This document shows positions 61,501 to 64,000 of a stretch of DNA of 64,000 bases, piece by piece. The stretch lies in NCBI RefSeq assembly GCF_900277125.1, contig NZ_OPYN01000132.1, positions 80,879 through 144,878 on the forward strand. The letters run 5' to 3'. This DNA is from Pseudomonas inefficax. Its GTDB lineage: Bacteria > Pseudomonadota > Gammaproteobacteria > Pseudomonadales > Pseudomonadaceae. The stretch's first letter is position 1. The number at the start of each line of letters is the position of its first letter. The position numbers and the translations under genes were made by a program. Below the pieces are notes generated by a model that saw nothing but the letters and a program-made list of their open reading frames with translations, was not told where the DNA came from and searched no databases.

Positions 61501-63996
61501 GATGTTACTGGCGTTGCGTGCCACCACGTTGACCACGGTGCCATCCGGCAGCGGTACGCCCGGCGTGAACGACCAGTTGCCGCTGCCGTCGGCGCTGACC
61601 TGGCCGATCGGGTTGCCGCTGCCATCGGTGAGGATAATGGTGTTATTCGCATCTGCGGTACCGCTGATCACCGAGCCGTTACTCGGATCGACCTGCGGAA
61701 TCGACGGCAGCGACGAGTCCACGGTAGTGCTGCCAGGAGCGCCGGTATTGCCGGCGGCATCGGTCGCCGTAGCGTTGACCACGGTGCCATCGGGCAGTTG
61801 CGTACCGGGGATGAATGTCCAGTTGCCGCTGCCGTCAGTGGTAGCTTCGCCAATGGGATTACCGCTGCCGTCGGTAAGGGTCACGGTGCTGTTCGGCTCG
61901 GCAGTACCGTTGAGCACGGCGCCGTTGCTCGGATTGACCACCGGCGCGGCTGGTGCGATCGAATCCACCGTGGTGCTGCCCTGCGGGCCAGTGTTGCCGG
62001 CCGGGTCCCGGGCCACGGCGTTGACCACGGTGCCATTGGCTAGCGGCGTACCGGGAGTGAAGCTCCAGTCGCCGCTGCTGTCGGTAGTAGTCTGGCCGAT
62101 GGGGTTGCCGCTGCCATCGGTGAGGATCACGGTGCTGCCCGGCTCGGCGGTGCCGTTGATTTCATTACCGTTGCTCGGCTCGACCACCGGCGCGGCCGGG
62201 GCCACTGAATCTACCGTGGTGGCGGCCTGCGGACCGGTGTTGCCGGTCGGGTCAGTTGCCGTGGCGATGATTACGGTACCGTTGGCCAGCGGTGAACCAG
62301 GGGTGAAGCTCCAGTTACCGCTGCCGTCGGCGGTGACCTGGCCGATCGGGTTGCCGCTTCCGTCGGTCAGGGTCACGGTGGCGCCCGCTTCGGCGGTACC
62401 GCTGATGCTCGCGCCGTTACTTGGATTGATTACCGGGGCAGCCGGCGCGCTGGAATCGACGGTGACCGTCGCTGCCGGGCCGGTATTGCCAGCCGCGTCG
62501 CTCGCTGTGGCGTTGACCACGGTGCCATTGGGCAGCGGCGTGGCTGGCGTGAATGTCCAGTTGCCGCTGCCGTCAGCGGTGGCTTCGCCAATCGGATTGC
62601 CACTGCCGTCGGTGAGGGTGACGGTGCTGTTCGGCTCGGCAGTACCGCTGAGGCTGCTGCCGTTGCTGAGGTCGATGGTGGGCACACCCGGGGCCACGCC
62701 GTCCACGGTGGTGCTGCCCTGCCCGCTGGTATTGCCGGCAGGGTCGGTCGCAGTGGCATTGACCACAGTGCCATCCGGCAACGGTGTGCCTGGCGTGAAC
62801 GACCAGTTGCCGCTGCCGTCGGCGGTAGTCTGGCCGATCGGGTTGCCGCTGCCGTCGGTCAGGGTGATGGTACTGCCGGGCTCGGCGGTGCCGCTGATTT
62901 CGCTGCCGTTGCTCGGCTCGACCACCGGTGCGGCCGGGGCTACCGTATCCACTGTGATGCTCGATGGCGCGCTAGTGTTTCCGGTCGGGTCAGTCGCGGT
63001 GGCATTGACCACAGTACCGTTTGGGAACGGGCTTCCCGGTGTGAAACTCCAGTTGCCGCTGCCGTCGGCGGTGACCTGGCCGATCGGGTTGCCGCTGCCA
63101 TCGGTCAGGGTGACGGTGGCGCCCGCTTCAGCGGTACCGCTGATGGTCGCGCCGTTGCTTGGATTGATTACCGGTGCAGCCGGCGCGCTGGAGTCGACGG
63201 TGACCGTCGCTGCCGGGCCGGTATTGCCAGCCGCGTCGCTCGCCGTGGCATTGACCACGGTGCCATTGGGCAACGGCGTGGCTGGCGTGAACGTCCAGTT
63301 ACCGCTGCCGTCGGCGGTGGCTTCGCCAATCGGATTGCCACTGCCGTCGGTGAGGGTCACGGTGCTGTTCGGCTCGGCAGTACCGCTAAGGCTGGTACCG
63401 TTGCTGAGGTCAATGGTGGGTACACCTGGTGCCACGCCGTCCACCGTGGTGCTGCCCTGCCCGCTGGTATTGCCGGCCGGGTCGGTCGCCGTGGCATTGA
63501 CCACAGTGCCATCCGGCAACGGTGTGCCTGGCGTGAACGACCAGTTGCCGCTGCCGTCGGCGGTAGTCTGGCCGATCGGGTTGCCGCTGCCGTCGGTCAG
63601 GGTGATGGTACTGCCGGGCTCGGCGGTGCCGCTGATTTCGCTGCCGTTGCTCGGCTCGACTACCGGTGCGGCCGGGGCCACCGTATCCACTGTGATGCTC
63701 GATGGCGCGCTGGTGTTGCCGGTCGGGTCAGTCGCGGTGGCGATGATTGCAGTACCGTTGGCCAGCGGTGAACCAGGGGTGAAGCTCCAGTTGCCGCTGC
63801 CGTCGGCGGTAACCTGGCCGATCGGGTTGCCGCTGCCGTCAGTCAAGGTGACGGTGGCGCCCGCTTCGGCGGTACCGCTGATGGTCGCGCCGTTACTTGG
63901 ATTGATTACCGGTGCAGCCGGCGCGCTGGAGTCGACGGTGACCGTCGCTGCCGGGCCGGTATTGCCAGCCGCGTCGCTCGCCGTGGCATTGACCAC
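58513..63996 (-). CDS. lapF: LapF-like giant repetitive adhesin, C-terminal part
   Basis: 1827 residues in the window; the gene continues past the right edge, so start and N-terminal module are missing. About sixteen Ig-like modules of ~82 aa share the core TLTDGSGNPIGQTTADGSGN. These lead to a non-repetitive region, then RTX-like glycine-aspartate segments (INAGDGNDLIFDVG, VVAGNGNDAI, DGGAGFDTL) and a BapA-type secretion C terminus. Secreted by the coupled type I system and acts in cell-cell adhesion and biofilm. Identity as LapF rests on the lapF gene order with HlyD, ABC and TolC genes. Confidence 0.88.
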   Translation of the reverse strand: MVNATASDAAGNTGPAATVTVDSSAPAAPVINPSNGATISGTAEAGATVTLTDGSGNPIGQVTADGSGNWSFTPGSPLANGTAIIATATDPTGNTSAPSSITVDTVAPAAPVVEPSNGSEISGTAEPGSTITLTDGSGNPIGQTTADGSGNWSFTPGTPLPDGTVVNATATDPAGNTSGQGSTTVDGVAPGVPTIDLSNGTSLSGTAEPNSTVTLTDGSGNPIGEATADGSGNWTFTPATPLPNGTVVNATASDAAGNTGPAATVTVDSSAPAAPVINPSNGATISGTAEAGATVTLTDGSGNPIGQVTADGSGNWSFTPGSPFPNGTVVNATATDPTGNTSAPSSITVDTVAPAAPVVEPSNGSEISGTAEPGSTITLTDGSGNPIGQTTADGSGNWSFTPGTPLPDGTVVNATATDPAGNTSGQGSTTVDGVAPGVPTIDLSNGSSLSGTAEPNSTVTLTDGSGNPIGEATADGSGNWTFTPATPLPNGTVVNATASDAAGNTGPAATVTVDSSAPAAPVINPSNGASISGTAEAGATVTLTDGSGNPIGQVTADGSGNWSFTPGSPLANGTVIIATATDPTGNTGPQAATTVDSVAPAAPVVEPSNGNEINGTAEPGSTVILTDGSGNPIGQTTTDSSGDWSFTPGTPLANGTVVNAVARDPAGNTGPQGSTTVDSIAPAAPVVNPSNGAVLNGTAEPNSTVTLTDGSGNPIGEATTDGSGNWTFIPGTQLPDGTVVNATATDAAGNTGAPGSTTVDSSLPSIPQVDPSNGSVISGTADANNTIILTDGSGNPIGQVSADGSGNWSFTPGVPLPDGTVVNVVARNASNIDSAPAIITVDGVAPAAPVVEPSNGTEISGTAEAGATVILTDGGGNPIGQTTADGSGNWSFTPGAPLANGTVINAVAQDPAGNTSGPASVTVDAIAPAAPIISPSNGVVISGTAEAGAKVILTNGSGNPIGETTADGSGNWAFTPAPALANGTVINAVAQDPSGNTSGPTSTTVDTIAPAAPVINPSNGVVISGTAEIGAKVILTDGSGNPIGQATADGSGNWSFTPGTPLANGTVINAVAQDAAGNTSTPQVSTTVDAVAPGQPTIEPSNGTEISGTAEAGAKVILTDGSGNPIGETTADGSGNWSFTPGTPLANGTVINAVAQDPAGNTSAPVVSTTVDAIAPAAPTIEPSNGVVLAGTAEPGATVILTDGGGNPIGETTADGSGDWSFTPTTPLPNGTVVNAVAEDAAGNTSGPASTTVDTVAPSAPLLSISADGALLTGTAEPNSQVRLVIDGDTANPITVNVDGSGNFSLPFAPPLITGELISGVTADAAGNLSGPSTINAPDLAPPTISVPEAADTWINAAEISDGIQVDVTIRPTMQVGQVITVAFAGQNGYETQATHTITASDILAGSVTVTIPPGGGMGPFPEGASTVTADINGGTASSSVPFTVDTIPPATPVLSLVGSILTISTDPGTDLTVEVDIGGVTATATVTADNSGLASLNLLTDLDIDLTLDQLLNAQVSVTGEDPAGNTSNVATIGVGSSIEQPVTIGNFGVDVSLNPLSPRFGFSGTTEPDSSVVIRVITPALNVELLPITADNSGNFSLNLLSPTVLTQLGLNITDILNLGSQISFNIVATDTNGNDSSAYGITLTPNGLSLNVGQIDVNGTSGDDVMSGADGSSEHINAGDGNDLIFDVGTGDHVVAGNGNDAIQITATNFVSIDGGAGFDTLILADGIDLDYNAVGVGTLSNIERIDLGKGDSGSVLTLTAAEVDAITDANNVLQITGESNDTLNVVGAVNTGTTQQLNGITYDVYNFGSSTLLIEDNTVQVVV

Positions 63997-64000
63997 GGTG
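62411..64000. repeat. 738-bp higher-order tandem repeat in the adhesin gene
   Basis: Three module types follow in strict order (C-A-B-C-A-B-C). The same sequence (GCGCCGTTACTTGGATTGAT, one base differing in the middle copy) recurs at 62411, 63149 and 63887, exactly 738 bp apart, i.e. three 246-bp modules. The repeat continues past the window edge. Confidence 0.9.

Noticed and set aside
59809..62043. 744-residue plus-strand open frame
   Set aside because: Complement of the adhesin repeats; its apparent periodicity reflects the adhesin modules.

Overview
The window reads as chromosomal DNA of a Pseudomonas putida-group bacterium. The inference rests on high-GC coding DNA, P. putida-type REP elements around the core GCGGGTAAACCCGCTCCCAC, a LapF-like giant adhesin with its type I secretion genes, a Pea-like exopolysaccharide locus, polyamine and gamma-glutamyl catabolic genes, and Crc/Hfq-type AAnAAnAA motifs. 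No rRNA, tRNA, CRISPR array, transposase or phage gene was seen.

Layout. (1) 1-12.1 kb: a PhyH-type dioxygenase, a small exported protein, a ptrR/sad-like pair (LysR regulator and succinate-semialdehyde dehydrogenase), a UvrD-like helicase, then an AraC regulator divergent from a gamma-glutamylpolyamine module (glutamine-synthetase-like ligase, polyamine-binding protein, FAD amine oxidase) and a DUF3313 lipoprotein. (2) 12.2-14.7 kb: an L-serine dehydratase divergent from a GcvA-like LysR regulator. (3) 14.8-30.3 kb: an exopolysaccharide cluster. It has a WcaJ-type initiating transferase, WecG/TagA-type, GT2 and GT4 glycosyltransferases, a VirK/YbjX protein, a hexapeptide acetyltransferase, a GMC oxidoreductase with a tiny Tat-signal partner, a Wzy-like membrane protein, a GH-A-type glycosidase and GalE. 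No flippase, Wza or Wzc is visible. REP repeats bound it on both sides, including a six-copy 118-bp array. (4) 31-50 kb: two same-strand gene sets around one AraC regulator. Set A is alpha/beta hydrolase, DUF1302, DUF1329, YCF48-like, RND/MMPL, acyl-CoA dehydrogenase and acyl-CoA ligase. Set B is quinone oxidoreductase, TauD-like dioxygenase, BKACE, MFS, FrnE-like, Rieske and YeiH. (5) 50-53.9 kb: small genes, a MerR/old-yellow-enzyme pair, an OsmE-like lipoprotein and a CigR-like protein. (6) 53.9-64 kb: the type I secretion adaptor, ABC exporter and TolC-like channel, followed by the C-terminal 1.8 k residues of a LapF-like adhesin that runs off the right edge.

The most interesting result is in region 4. 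The promoters of the two operons carry the same 46-bp element (39/46 identical). Each copy holds two 16-bp direct repeats exactly 21 bp apart, followed at identical spacing by a TACWGT -10-like box. This is the architecture of an AraC/XylS-activated promoter and ties about 14 genes into one probable catabolic/transport regulon for an unknown hydrophobic or acyl substrate. Four of its genes also carry Crc/Hfq-type motifs. A REP pair is inserted in frame inside the RND transporter gene of the same system.
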